Positions 1-6,804 of a stretch of 14,900 bases of DNA are shown here, piece after piece (position 1 is the first letter of the stretch; each line of letters begins with the position of its first letter). The stretch comes from RUG12395 sp034178705 (GTDB lineage Bacteria; Bacillota; Clostridia; Oscillospirales; CAG-272). Made by a program: the position numbers and the translations under genes. The notes beneath the pieces were generated by a model, which saw only the letters and a list, made by a program, of their open reading frames with translations, did no database searches and had not been told where the DNA came from. The stretch covers positions 1-14,900 of the forward strand of contig JAXFQY010000084.1 in the NCBI GenBank assembly GCA_034178705.1, in the 5' to 3' direction.

Positions 1-98
1 TGACCAAAAACTTCAAGATTGAAGACTCCTTCAACAACCCGGATCAGGCTGCGGATCATACCTTTACCGACAAGAGCGGAAACATCATTTTCTACGGT
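1..98 (+). repeat. Terminal direct repeat, left copy
   Basis: Bases 1-98 are identical to 14803-14900. The repeat lies inside the coding region of the surface-protein family and is in frame at both ends. Confidence 0.98.
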
Positions 99-587
99 AT
101 CTCCGGCGCCTCCGTTTTCGGCGGATACGAGGAAGCAACCCTGTTTGCCAATTCCGAGCTGCTGATCGACCCGTCCATCAAGGCCGCGGTTGACGCCTCC
201 GGAAAGGTCAAAACCCTCGGCTTTACCGCGATAAAGGAAAGCACCTATGAAGGCACCGTCGGGGAAGGACAGGTTCCCGAGACCTTTACCGAAACCTATA
301 CGGCTCCGGAAACCACTCCGGCAATCACCACGGAAGCCCCTGCTCCGGATACCACCAAGGCTCCGGATACCACTAAGGCGCCCGATACCACTAAGGCTCC
401 GGATACCACCAAGACGCCCGATACCACAAAAGCGCCCGATACCACCAATGCGCCGAGCACAACAGCCGGAGCCGGCTCCGATACATCTTCCGGTTCGAAT
501 ACCATGATGATTGTGATCATTGCCGTCGCAGCGGTTGTTGTCGTCGGTGCCGTGATCGTCATTATTGCAAAGAAAAAGAAGTCCTGA
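1..587 (+). CDS. Secreted/surface protein, C-terminal part (5' truncated), tandem-family member
   Basis: Partial gene open at the left edge. Reading from base 3 gives 194 codons and a TGA stop at 585-587. The first part matches the body domain of the intact paralogue at 12430-13695 (motifs SFNNPDQ, FYGISGASVF, ANSELLIDPSIKAAVDASGK). After that it diverges: a Thr/Pro-rich stretch, six APDTTK-like hexapeptides, a Gly/Ser linker, a hydrophobic helix of about 22 residues and a KKKKS tail. This is a classic stalk plus stop-transfer anchor, so the protein is probably held outside the cell by one transmembrane segment. Unlike the 12430 paralogue it has no PxTG-type sorting motif before the helix. 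Bases 1-98 equal 14803-14900 exactly and in the same frame, so this could be the missing 3' end of the gene at 14016; joined, they would encode about 457 residues. Molecular function is unknown. Confidence 0.85.
   Translation, partial: TKNFKIEDSFNNPDQAADHTFTDKSGNIIFYGISGASVFGGYEEATLFANSELLIDPSIKAAVDASGKVKTLGFTAIKESTYEGTVGEGQVPETFTETYTAPETTPAITTEAPAPDTTKAPDTTKAPDTTKAPDTTKTPDTTKAPDTTNAPSTTAGAGSDTSSGSNTMMIVIIAVAAVVVVGAVIVIIAKKKKS
342..449 (+). repeat. 18-bp tandem repeat encoding six APDTTK-like hexapeptides
   Basis: Six in-frame 18-bp units encode APDTTK four times, then TPDTTK and APDTTN, with a decayed seventh unit (APSTT) at 450-464. Units differ mainly at third positions (gct/gcg, ccg/ccc, acc/act/aca), so copies are not brand new. 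The peptide is an extended, probably glycosylated or rigid, cell-surface stalk between the body domain and the membrane anchor. Such arrays commonly vary in copy number between strains. Confidence 0.9.
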
Positions 588-674
588 CCCATGGTGTTCT
601 CCTGTTTTAACAGGAGCAATCCCGAATCGGTCTGAAGAATAGGGGTCTGCCCCCGAATTCGGATACACAGAACA

Positions 675-720
675 AACATCCCCGCAAAAGGTGATCTTTT
701 TGCACCTTTGCGGGGATGTT
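675..720. terminator. Long hairpin terminator after the surface-protein gene
   Basis: A 14-bp perfect stem (AACATCCCCGCAAA pairing with TTTGCGGGGATGTT) continues inward as AGGTG/CACCT with one bulged A. The plus side is followed by TTCTTCTC and the minus side by TTTGTTCT, so neither U-tract is ideal, but stability is high. It most likely ends the transcript of the 1-587 gene. Two smaller hairpins lie upstream: CTCCTG/CAGGAG at 599-616 and CCGAAT/ATTCGG enclosing GGGG/CCCC at 622-662. No gene is seen in 588-809. Confidence 0.7.
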
Positions 721-809
721 CTTCTCTGGAAGCGAGACTGCGGATCCGGCTAAAAACCGAAAAAACGGGGCAAAAATATCCCGTCGAAGCCTTGGCATTC
801 GGGAAAGAC

Positions 810-838
810 TTGCAGTTGAAAAGCAGCTGTGATATAAT
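810..838 (+). promoter_or_regulatory. Sigma-A promoter of the GNAT gene
   Basis: TTGCAG (810-815) and a perfect TATAAT (833-838) are separated by 17 bp. The predicted start near 845 gives a short leader of about 30 nt before the acetyltransferase start codon. Confidence 0.8.
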
Positions 839-870
839 TTTTGCACGGAAACAACCGAAGGAGCGTGAAA

Positions 871-879
871 ATGCAATGA
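871..879 (+). other. Two-codon mini-ORF (Met-Gln-stop) overlapping the GNAT start
   Basis: The ribosome binding site AAGGAG (858-863) lies 7 nt before an ATG at 871, the ideal distance, but that frame reads ATG CAA TGA and stops. Its stop overlaps the GNAT start codon as ATGA (876-879). The site is 12 nt from the GNAT ATG, which is longer than usual. Either ribosomes start directly at 876, or they start at 871, stop at once and restart. Confidence 0.4.
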
Positions 880-1346
880 TCAGAAGAGCAGAGAAAAAGG
901 ATATCGACAGACTGGAAGAATTGCTGCGTCAAGTACTGGAGCTTCATGCCGAAATCCGACCGGATATTTTTCTTTCGGGAACGACAAAATACACAGCAAA
1001 AGAGCTTGAAGAAATCCTTGCGGACGAAGAAAAACCCATCTTCGTAGCGACAGATGAAAAGGACTGCGTAATCGGATATGCCTTTTGCGTTCTGAAGCGT
1101 CAGCCGTTTTCAACAAACATGAGAGATTTTACAACCCTGTTTGTGGACGATCTGTGTGTCGATCAGAATTGCCGCGGGGAACAGGTCGGACGGCGGCTCT
1201 TTGATGCCGTTGTTGCCTATGCAAAAGAACGCGGTTGCTACGATGTGACGCTGAATGTCTGGGAAGGCAACAAAGGAGCGCGTGCTTTTTACGAAAAAAT
1301 GGGAATGTTCCCGAAGGAAACGCAAATGGAGCTCATTCTTCCGTGA
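876..1346 (+). CDS. GNAT-family N-acetyltransferase
   Basis: 156-residue protein of the Gcn5-related N-acetyltransferase superfamily, which moves an acetyl group from acetyl-CoA to an amine. The acetyl-CoA binding loop RGEQVG (residues 100-105, the R/Q-x-x-G-x-G/A motif) follows strand VDDLCVDQ. The C-terminal part has the typical WEGNKGARAFYEKMGM stretch (129-144), in which Asn and Tyr usually contact the cofactor and act as general acid. Length is normal for a single-domain GNAT. The start at 876 is chosen because the family N-terminus IRRAEKKDIDRL begins there and AAGGAG is just upstream; the open frame continues back to 708 but overlaps the promoter. The gene stands alone with its own promoter and terminator. 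The substrate cannot be inferred. Confidence 0.9.
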   Translation: MIRRAEKKDIDRLEELLRQVLELHAEIRPDIFLSGTTKYTAKELEEILADEEKPIFVATDEKDCVIGYAFCVLKRQPFSTNMRDFTTLFVDDLCVDQNCRGEQVGRRLFDAVVAYAKERGCYDVTLNVWEGNKGARAFYEKMGMFPKETQMELILP

Positions 1347-1445
1347 GATACGGTATACGGTATGCGGTGATGCTGTGCGAAAAACGAAAAGGGATGTCAT
1401 CCGTTTTTCCTTCCCCTGAAGAAAGCACCATCCGCTCGATATAGG

Positions 1446-1489
1446 AATCCCCCTGCTGACTGGAGTAACCCAAAGGCAGGGGGATTTTT
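1446..1489 (+). terminator. Intrinsic terminator of the GNAT gene
   Basis: An 11-bp perfect stem AATCCCCCTGC (1446-1456) / GCAGGGGGATT (1476-1486) with a 19-nt loop runs into a T tract. It sits about 100 nt after the GNAT stop. The minus side has no T-run, so I assign it to the plus strand. No clear terminator was found for alaS, whose 3' end faces this one; 1490-1632 otherwise holds no recognisable feature. Confidence 0.75.
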
Positions 1490-1632
1490 CAAATTCGCCA
1501 TTTTCTGACTCGCAACGGACCCCCCTGACGCCGAGCAACAAACGCTTCCTGTTCATTCAAAAAGGCTTTTTGGCACAGCAGGAACGAAAGGCTTCCCGGT
1601 GTTCTCTGGGAGAAGGGGAAAACAGCCAAATA

Positions 1633-4260
1633 TCAGTTCAGCATCGAGGCAAGAATGGATTCTGCAGCAGAGAGCGCCTCATCGATTTTGGAGAGATCCT
1701 TGCCGCCGGACATCGCGGAATCGGGTCTGCCGCCGCCGTTGCCGCCACAGATCGCACTAACCTGCTTGCAGAGTGTGCCGGCGTTTGCTCCTGCCTTGAC
1801 GGCATTGGCTCCGCAGCAAGCGGCAAAGTTGAGCTTTCCGTCGGAAACAACGGCAAAAAGCGCTACCGTGTCCGGCTGCTCTGCCTTAATCTTATCACAA
1901 AGCGCGCGGGCGGCGTTAGGGTTTTCATCCAGCTTTGCGGCAAGGAAACGAACAGAGCCAATCTGCTTTCCGGAGCCGAGAATCGCGTCCAGCTTTGCGG
2001 CAGAGAGCTTTTCGTTCGCACGGTCAAGCTCGCGCTTCATTTCCTTCACTTCGTTTTTGAGGGAGAGAATACGGCGCGGCACATCGTCCGGGGAAGTCGC
2101 CTTCAGTTCATGGGCGGCATCGGCAAGCGTTGTGTTTTTCTCTGCCATTTCGGTAAGAATGCCGAATCCGGTAGTGCCTTCGATGCGGCGAACACCCGCG
2201 GCAACGGAAGATTCGGAAAGAATAAGGAACAGGCCGGCTTTCGCGGTGTTGTCAAGGTGTGTACCGCCGCAAAGCTCCGCGGAAAAATCACCCGCTTTCA
2301 CCAAGCGTACGGTTTTCCCGTATTTTTCACCGAAGAGTGCCATTGCACCGGATTTCTTTGCTGTTTCCAGATCGGTCTCTGCGGTCACAACCGGATCCCC
2401 CCGGAGAATCTCGGCATTTACCAGATGTTCGACCTCGGCAAGTTCCTCATGCGTAAGGGCAGAAAAATGCGTGAAGTCGAAGCGGACACGATTGGCATCG
2501 ACATAGGAACCCGCCTGCTCCACATGGGAGCCGAGAACACGGCGGAGCGCTGCCTGGAGCAGGTGACAGGTCGTATGGTTGCGGGCAATTGCAGCGCGGC
2601 GGTCGGCGTCGATCTCGGCGCGGACGGTATCCCCCACTGCAAGAGTACCGGAAACAGCGCGGCAAAGATGCAGATAGATGCCGTCTGTTTTTTTTGTATC
2701 GAGAACCTCTGCCGTGAAATTGTGATTTTTCAGCGTACCGGTGTCCCCAACCTGTCCGCCTCCCTCGCCGTAGAAGGGGGTGCGGTCAAAGACAACGGTA
2801 AACTGCCCGTCGGTGACGCGGTCAAGGGGCTCGTTGTCTGCGATGATAGCAAGAACCTTTGCCTCCGAATCGGTTTCCGTATAGCCGGTAAAAACGGTTT
2901 TCGGAAGCTCGGCCAAGAAGGTTTTCGACTGATCCGCCCAACCGCTGATATTGGCGCGGGCGGCGCGCGCGCGTCTGCGTTGCTCATCCATCAGTGCGGA
3001 AAATCCGTTTTCATCGACAGAGAGTCCGGCATCTGCGGCAATTTCCCGCGTAATATCAATCGGGAAACCGAAAGCGTCATGCAGCTCAAAAACGCCGGCT
3101 GCAGGCAAAACCGTCCCGCCTTGTGCCTTGGTTTCGGAAATCAGCTTGGAAAGAATCGCAAGTCCGCTGTCGATCTTGGCATCGAACCGTTCTTCCTCCA
3201 TCGCAATGACTTTTTTGATATACTCGCGGCGCTCATTCAGCTCCGGGTAAGCCCCGGCGCTCTGATCAATCATAACATCGCAAAGATCGGAAAGAAAAGC
3301 ACGATTTATGCCGAGCAATCTGCCGTGACGGGCGGCGCGGCGCAGGATCCGGCGCAGAACATACCCTCTTCCCTCGTTCGAGGGGAGAATCCCGTCGCTG
3401 ATCATAAAGGAAGCGCCGCGGATATGATCGGTAATGACACGGATGGAAACGTCAGCCTTCTCGTTTTCGCCGTATTTTTTCCCGCTGTACTCACAGACGG
3501 TATCGAGAATCCGGCGAACGGTGTCAACCTCGAACAGGTTGTCCACGCCCTGAAGGACGCAGGCCAGCCGCTCCAGCCCCATTCCGGTATCGATATTCTT
3601 CTGGACCAGCTCCGTGTAGTTGCCGTTTCCGTCGTTGTTGAACTGGGAAAATACATTATTCCAGATTTCCATAAAGCGGTCGCAATCGCACCCGGGGCGG
3701 CAGTCGGGCTTTCCGCAGCCGTACTTTTCTCCACGGTCAAAGTAAATCTCGGAACAGGGACCGCAGGGGCCGGAGCCGTGCTCCCAGAAGTTGTCCTCTC
3801 TGCCGAGTCGGATGACACGTTCGGCGGGAACGCCCACAACCTTTGTCCAGATTTCAAATGCTTCCTCGTCATTTTCATAAATGGACGGATAAAGCAACTC
3901 GGCGGGAATTTCAATACATTGCGTCAGAAACTCCCACGCCCAGGTAATGGCTTCTTTTTTGAAATAGTCTCCGAAGGAGAAATTCCCGAGCATTTCGAAG
4001 AAGGTTCCGTGCCGTGCGGTGATACCGACGCGGTCAATGTCAGGCGTGCGGATACACTTCTGGCAGGTTGTGACACGGCGGCGCGGCGGCTCCTCTTCCC
4101 CTGTGAAGTATTTTTTCATCGGCGCCATGCCGGAGTTGATCAGGAGCAGACTGTTGTCGTTCTGCGGCACAAGCGAGAAGCTCGGAAGGCGCAGATGCCC
4201 CTTGGATTCAAAGAAAGAGAGGTATTTTTCCCGTACCTCATTGAGTGACATCCATCTCAT
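1633..4260 (-). CDS. alaS: Alanine--tRNA ligase
   Basis: 875 residues, close to the E. coli enzyme. It charges tRNA-Ala with alanine in the cytoplasm. The N-terminal class II catalytic domain shows INSGMAPMKKYF (41-52), the motif 2 region CQKCIRTPDIDRVG then RHGTFFEMLGNFSFGDYFK (83-101), and motif 3 GRGYVLRRILRRAARHG (297-313). A Cys-rich insert CGKPDCRPGCDCDR (182-195) is typical of Clostridia. The editing domain, which removes mischarged Ser and Gly, keeps its metal site: HTTCH (562-566) and CGGTH (664-668). A coiled stretch near 735-757 leads to a C-terminal DHHA1-type domain with the Gly-rich ICGGNGGGRPDSAMSGG (837-853). The start at 4260 has AAAGGA 8 nt upstream, better placed than the second Met at codon 4. 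It lies 39 bp after the membrane-protein gene and probably shares its transcript. No T-box leader is present upstream. Confidence 0.98.
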   Translation of the reverse strand: MRWMSLNEVREKYLSFFESKGHLRLPSFSLVPQNDNSLLLINSGMAPMKKYFTGEEEPPRRRVTTCQKCIRTPDIDRVGITARHGTFFEMLGNFSFGDYFKKEAITWAWEFLTQCIEIPAELLYPSIYENDEEAFEIWTKVVGVPAERVIRLGREDNFWEHGSGPCGPCSEIYFDRGEKYGCGKPDCRPGCDCDRFMEIWNNVFSQFNNDGNGNYTELVQKNIDTGMGLERLACVLQGVDNLFEVDTVRRILDTVCEYSGKKYGENEKADVSIRVITDHIRGASFMISDGILPSNEGRGYVLRRILRRAARHGRLLGINRAFLSDLCDVMIDQSAGAYPELNERREYIKKVIAMEEERFDAKIDSGLAILSKLISETKAQGGTVLPAAGVFELHDAFGFPIDITREIAADAGLSVDENGFSALMDEQRRRARAARANISGWADQSKTFLAELPKTVFTGYTETDSEAKVLAIIADNEPLDRVTDGQFTVVFDRTPFYGEGGGQVGDTGTLKNHNFTAEVLDTKKTDGIYLHLCRAVSGTLAVGDTVRAEIDADRRAAIARNHTTCHLLQAALRRVLGSHVEQAGSYVDANRVRFDFTHFSALTHEELAEVEHLVNAEILRGDPVVTAETDLETAKKSGAMALFGEKYGKTVRLVKAGDFSAELCGGTHLDNTAKAGLFLILSESSVAAGVRRIEGTTGFGILTEMAEKNTTLADAAHELKATSPDDVPRRILSLKNEVKEMKRELDRANEKLSAAKLDAILGSGKQIGSVRFLAAKLDENPNAARALCDKIKAEQPDTVALFAVVSDGKLNFAACCGANAVKAGANAGTLCKQVSAICGGNGGGRPDSAMSGGKDLSKIDEALSAAESILASMLN

Positions 4261-4299
4261 AAAATACGTCCTTTCCGCCAGGCGGCGGTTAATTTTTCG

Positions 4300-4710
4300 T
4301 CATAGTTTGCGCCGTCTGCCGCGTGTACGGGGCAGTTTGACGGCGGAGACAAGCAGGGCAAGCAGCATAAAGGCTGCATATGCCGAAATCGAGGCGGGGC
4401 CAAGAGAACGGGACACCGCCGCATAAATCAAAAACAAAGCGGACACCTCTGCCGAAGCGATCAAAGCGGCAAGAAACGGCGCATCCGGGCAGAGGCGCCT
4501 GGAAACGGCACCGCACAAAACAGCACCGAAAGCCAGTACCGCGACAGCGGCAACACGCACAAGGGCAGGCGGGTCCGCTGTCATACCGATTGCCGCGGCA
4601 GAAACCGCAGTCAGCAGCAACAATCCTGCAAGCGAAATCAGAAATACGGGCTGTGCCCGCACAAGGAGAGGCAGAGCGCCTTTGCGCGCCCGTTCACGGT
4701 TCCTATTCAT
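4300..4710 (-). CDS. Small four-helix membrane protein, TIGR04086/YrzE-like
   Basis: 136 residues with a basic N-terminus (RNRERARK), four hydrophobic segments (about 18-40, 49-69, 77-99 and 106-124) and a very basic tail (PRTRGRRRKL). By size, topology and position directly after yajC it fits the TIGR04086 family (B. subtilis YrzE), which I recall as commonly sitting beside yajC in Clostridia and Bacilli. The assignment rests on context and topology, not on a diagnostic motif. Role unknown; a link to the Sec translocon is suggested only by the neighbour. The ribosome binding site GGAGG lies 4 nt before the ATG but is buried in a 20-bp hairpin (4712-4760), so expression may depend on unfolding that structure. 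It is separated from yajC by 68 bp and from alaS by 39 bp. Confidence 0.8.
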   Translation of the reverse strand: MNRNRERARKGALPLLVRAQPVFLISLAGLLLLTAVSAAAIGMTADPPALVRVAAVAVLAFGAVLCGAVSRRLCPDAPFLAALIASAEVSALFLIYAAVSRSLGPASISAYAAFMLLALLVSAVKLPRTRGRRRKL

Positions 4711-4711
4711 G

Positions 4712-4760
4712 GCACCTCCGGAACAGAATGAAATGGTGTTTCATTCTATTCCGGAGGTGC
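4712..4760 (-). promoter_or_regulatory. 20-bp hairpin sequestering a ribosome binding site
   Basis: GCACCTCCGGAA (4712-4723) pairs fully with TTCCGGAGGTGC (4749-4760); after one mismatch, AGAATGAA (4725-4732) pairs with TTCATTCT (4740-4747), leaving a 7-nt loop. On the minus strand the 3' arm contains GGAGG, the only Shine-Dalgarno for the gene whose ATG begins at 4710, one base beyond the stem. The other arm starts 18 nt after the yajC stop codon. There is no U-tract on either side, so it is not a standard terminator. It may couple translation to yajC, mark an RNase site, or set a lower level for the downstream gene. Confidence 0.8.
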
Positions 4761-4778
4761 GGAGAATATGCGGAACGC

Positions 4779-5135
4779 TTACTGTGCGTCGACTGTGTCC
4801 TCCGCCTTGACATCCACATTGCGAACGGCGGATTTCAGAATACGGATACGGGTCTTATCCTTTCCGGTCTCAAGCATCAGGGTCTCATCCTTGATGCTGA
4901 TAATTTTCCCGATAATTCCTCCGATTGTCGTGATTTCATCGCCGACCTGCAGGGAATTGCGCATGTTCTGCGTTTCCTTTTCCTGCTTTTTCTGCGGGCG
5001 GATAATCAGAAAGTAGAACACGACAAGAAGGACAACAAGCATGATAATCGTGGACCAGCTTCCGAGACCGCCCATTGGACTGGTTGTCGCGCCGTCCGCC
5101 GCACCCGCGGCTTCGTCAAGAAGATAAGATAACAT
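4779..5135 (-). CDS. yajC: Preprotein translocase accessory subunit YajC
   Basis: 118-residue single-pass membrane protein of the YajC family, an accessory partner of SecDF in the Sec translocon. A short periplasm-side N-terminus is followed by one transmembrane helix (about 27-45) and the family signature FYFLIIRPQKKQ (40-51), then the cytosolic SLQVGDEITTIGGIIGKI block (61-78). The open frame reaches back to a TTG at 5147, but that codon overlaps the GGAGG site (5141-5145); ATG at 5135, 5 nt downstream of the site, is the correct start. It is first in a run with the four-helix membrane protein and alaS. tgt, secD and secF, often nearby in other Clostridia, are not in this window. Confidence 0.95.
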   Translation of the reverse strand: MLSYLLDEAAGAADGATTSPMGGLGSWSTIIMLVVLLVVFYFLIIRPQKKQEKETQNMRNSLQVGDEITTIGGIIGKIISIKDETLMLETGKDKTRIRILKSAVRNVDVKAEDTVDAQ

Positions 5136-5151
5136 TTTTTCCTCCAATATA

Positions 5152-5181
5152 TTTATATTTCATTAATTTTTCAGTTTTCGA
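5152..5181 (-). promoter_or_regulatory. Possible weak promoter of the yajC operon
   Basis: On the minus strand TCGAAA (5176-5181) and TATAAA (5152-5157) are 18 bp apart, just before the yajC ribosome binding site. The -35 matches consensus at four of six positions. The start site would leave almost no room before the ribosome binding site, so transcription from the upstream lipoprotein promoter remains an alternative. Confidence 0.3.
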
Positions 5182-5192
5182 TTATTCCGGCG

Positions 5193-5219
5193 AAAAGCTA
5201 TCGGGAATCAGAATTCCCG
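5193..5219 (-). terminator. Weak terminator-like hairpin at the lipoprotein stop codon
   Basis: A perfect 7-bp stem CGGGAAT/ATTCCCG with a 4-base loop spans the lipoprotein TGA on the minus strand and is followed, after ATAGC, by TTTT. The T-run is short and displaced, so partial read-through into yajC is plausible. Confidence 0.35.
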
Positions 5220-6368
5220 CATCTGCAGGGTCCCGTTTTCGCCGCTCATCTCCACGGCGAATCTTCTGTTCGTTCCGCTCCCATCAACATAAGAAATGCC
5301 GTAACAAGGAACAGAACCGTAGAAAGTTACCACCACCGCCAAGGGAGCCTCCGGGGTCAGCGCGTCAAGCGTATACAACTCTTGCGTTAAAAAGGTGGCT
5401 ACTCCGTTTTCGTCGACATTCTCCAGAGTCAGCGACAGAACCCGAAAATCTGTAACCCCGGTATCCGCAAAGAACAGAACTCTGGTTTGCGGCTCCTCCG
5501 TGCCGGCAACAAACTCCCCGCAGAGAGACAAACCGTCCGGCGCCTCATCGGCGCGCAGGATTCGGACCGGCGGCTCGGATTTCAAAGAAGACACCGAAAA
5601 CGGAGAAAGCTCTATTTCTCGGAGTCGCTTTGTCAGTGTTTCCTCGATTTCCAGAAATTCTTCGGAGGAAATACGCAGCCGTTCTGAGCCGGCTTTGTCC
5701 CGCTCTCCCGTGGTGTTGCGATAAAATTCGGTTTTCTCCGGGCTTCCGTCTTCCGCGCATGCGAAATAGTAATCCTGACAGATAAGCGCCGCTCCGTCTG
5801 AAGAGAGCGAATAAACCCCGAAACCGGTATTCATGGCACCGTCGGAGCTTTGATAGAGAAAATCGTGCCCGCCCAGATAGCGGTAACTGCTTCTGACGGT
5901 GCCCTCCAGAACAAAAGAGGGGCTGCCGTTTACCACGGTATAAACAGCATAGATTTCGCTTCCGTAAGCAAGAGACGCTTCTTTTTTGCTGATTGCGCCG
6001 ATCAGAAGCTCGGGAACACCGTCTCCGCTGAGGTCGGTTATGGCATAGCCCATGCGATCGGGAGAATCTCCCCGTGTAATTGCCTCAAGAAGTCCGGTCT
6101 CCCCCTCTCCGGGATCCTGCTTGCCGGTGCCGTTGGCAAGAAGTGCGGAAAAACGATCCAGAACATCTCCGTAAGTCTGCCTATAATCAATCATCGGAGG
6201 TTCTGTCTCCGTGTCTTCCGTCGTTGCCGCCGCGGTCTGGACAGGCTCCGATAAAGACGGCTGCCCGGACGTGACGAAAGGATCGGGGTTTTTCTCCGGT
6301 TCTGTACATCCGAAAGCGGTCAGGAGAACCGCAGCAGAGCCAAGGATCAAAACCAATATTTTTTTCAT
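5208..6368 (-). CDS. Putative lipoprotein with an EF-hand-like DxSGDG loop
   Basis: 386 residues. The N-terminus MKKILVLILG..LTAFGC fits a lipoprotein signal with the lipidated cysteine at residue 21; the -2 position is Phe, so the lipobox is imperfect. A Thr/Glu/Pro-rich linker (25-60) follows, then a soluble domain with DLSGDGVPELLIG (112-124), the calcium-loop-like pattern seen in many Clostridia lipoproteins of the FG-GAP/VCBS sort. No catalytic motif is seen; function unknown. The frame stays open upstream to 6674, but ATG 6368 is preferred because AAGGGG lies 7 nt before it and the signal peptide starts there. The region upstream is a structured leader, not coding. Probably exported and attached to the outer face of the membrane. 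Confidence 0.85.
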   Translation of the reverse strand: MKKILVLILGSAAVLLTAFGCTEPEKNPDPFVTSGQPSLSEPVQTAAATTEDTETEPPMIDYRQTYGDVLDRFSALLANGTGKQDPGEGETGLLEAITRGDSPDRMGYAITDLSGDGVPELLIGAISKKEASLAYGSEIYAVYTVVNGSPSFVLEGTVRSSYRYLGGHDFLYQSSDGAMNTGFGVYSLSSDGAALICQDYYFACAEDGSPEKTEFYRNTTGERDKAGSERLRISSEEFLEIEETLTKRLREIELSPFSVSSLKSEPPVRILRADEAPDGLSLCGEFVAGTEEPQTRVLFFADTGVTDFRVLSLTLENVDENGVATFLTQELYTLDALTPEAPLAVVVTFYGSVPCYGISYVDGSGTNRRFAVEMSGENGTLQMREF

Positions 6369-6440
6369 TTTATCCCCTTTCAAAGGCCGATAAACGGAAA
6401 AATCTCTTTTTCTTTGCGCCGCAACGGCATGCAAGCAGTA

Positions 6441-6605
6441 AACAAAAGGAAGAATCCCCGCCGCTACAGTCCTCTTCGGCGACTGTGTAGCTACGGATTT
6501 TTCCTCAGGCGGGCACCGCCCTGCGGACCTTGGGAAACCAGACAGTTCCGTATTTTGATTGTTTTCGGAAAGACAATAAAAACACAGGGGAGAGAAATCG
6601 CTTTT
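6441..6605 (-). promoter_or_regulatory. Structured 5' leader or small RNA with two exclusive foldings
   Basis: A transcript from the promoter at 6612-6640 would begin near 6605 and cross several hairpins. Hairpin 1 is ATTGT/ACAAT (6558-6577). Hairpin 2 is TACGGA/TCCGTA (6492-6552), enclosing TTTCC/GGAAA and a GC-rich tip, CAGG-CGG pairing with CCG-CCTG. Hairpin 3 is GCTAC..AGTC/GACTGTAGC (6463-6491). Alternatively, the 3' side of hairpin 2, GGAAAAATCC (6495-6504), can pair at nine of ten positions with GGATTCTTCC (6448-6457); this larger stem encloses hairpin 3 and is followed by TTTTGTT (6441-6447), a terminator-like arrangement. So hairpin 2 and the terminator exclude each other, the logic of a riboswitch or attenuator. 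It matches no riboswitch consensus I can recall. It may control the lipoprotein gene or end as a separate RNA. Confidence 0.5.
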
Positions 6606-6611
6606 CAATAT

Positions 6612-6640
6612 ATTATAGCTGTTTTTTTCTTCTATTTCAA
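6612..6640 (-). promoter_or_regulatory. Strong sigma-A promoter, divergent from the permease
   Basis: On the minus strand TTGAAA (6635-6640) and a perfect TATAAT (6612-6617) are 17 bp apart. The predicted start near 6605 lies about 237 nt before the lipoprotein ATG, leaving a long untranslated leader. Confidence 0.85.
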
Positions 6641-6769
6641 TAGCTTTGCGCAAAAAAGAGAAGAAGCGAAGCAAAGCAGATAGAACGCCCGCAAAATCCG
6701 CGCAAAACCGCTTGCTTTTTGTGAAATGCGCCGAAACCGCAAAAAAATTTGTTTTTTTTAAAAAAACTA

Positions 6770-6798
6770 TTTACAAATTGCGAAACGGATGTTAGAAT
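6770..6798 (+). promoter_or_regulatory. Sigma-A promoter of the uracil permease
   Basis: TTTACA (6770-6775) and TAGAAT (6793-6798) with a 17-bp spacer. Start expected near 6805, giving a leader of about 150 nt before the permease ATG. Confidence 0.8.
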
Positions 6799-6804
6799 AA
6801 GGCG

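Noticed and set aside
247..679. Small frames over the repeat stalk (Pro/Arg-rich plus frame and Val/Ser/Gly-rich minus frame)
   Set aside because: They are frame shadows of the 18-bp tandem repeat inside the real surface-protein gene.
1570..4248. 892-codon plus-strand open frame opposite alaS, and a 283-codon one in another frame
   Set aside because: The minus strand encodes a complete alanyl-tRNA synthetase with all motifs. The plus frames have no family features and reflect codon bias on the other strand.
4261..4299. T-box or other tRNA-sensing leader for alaS
   Set aside because: Only 39 bp separate alaS from the preceding gene; no T-box sequence is seen there or in the yajC upstream region.
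6441..6605. Known RNA classes: cobalamin, lysine, T-box, RNase P or 6S RNA
   Set aside because: Short pieces resemble parts of some (GCCGAAG, GAGGAAA), but the order and the other conserved elements are missing in both orientations.
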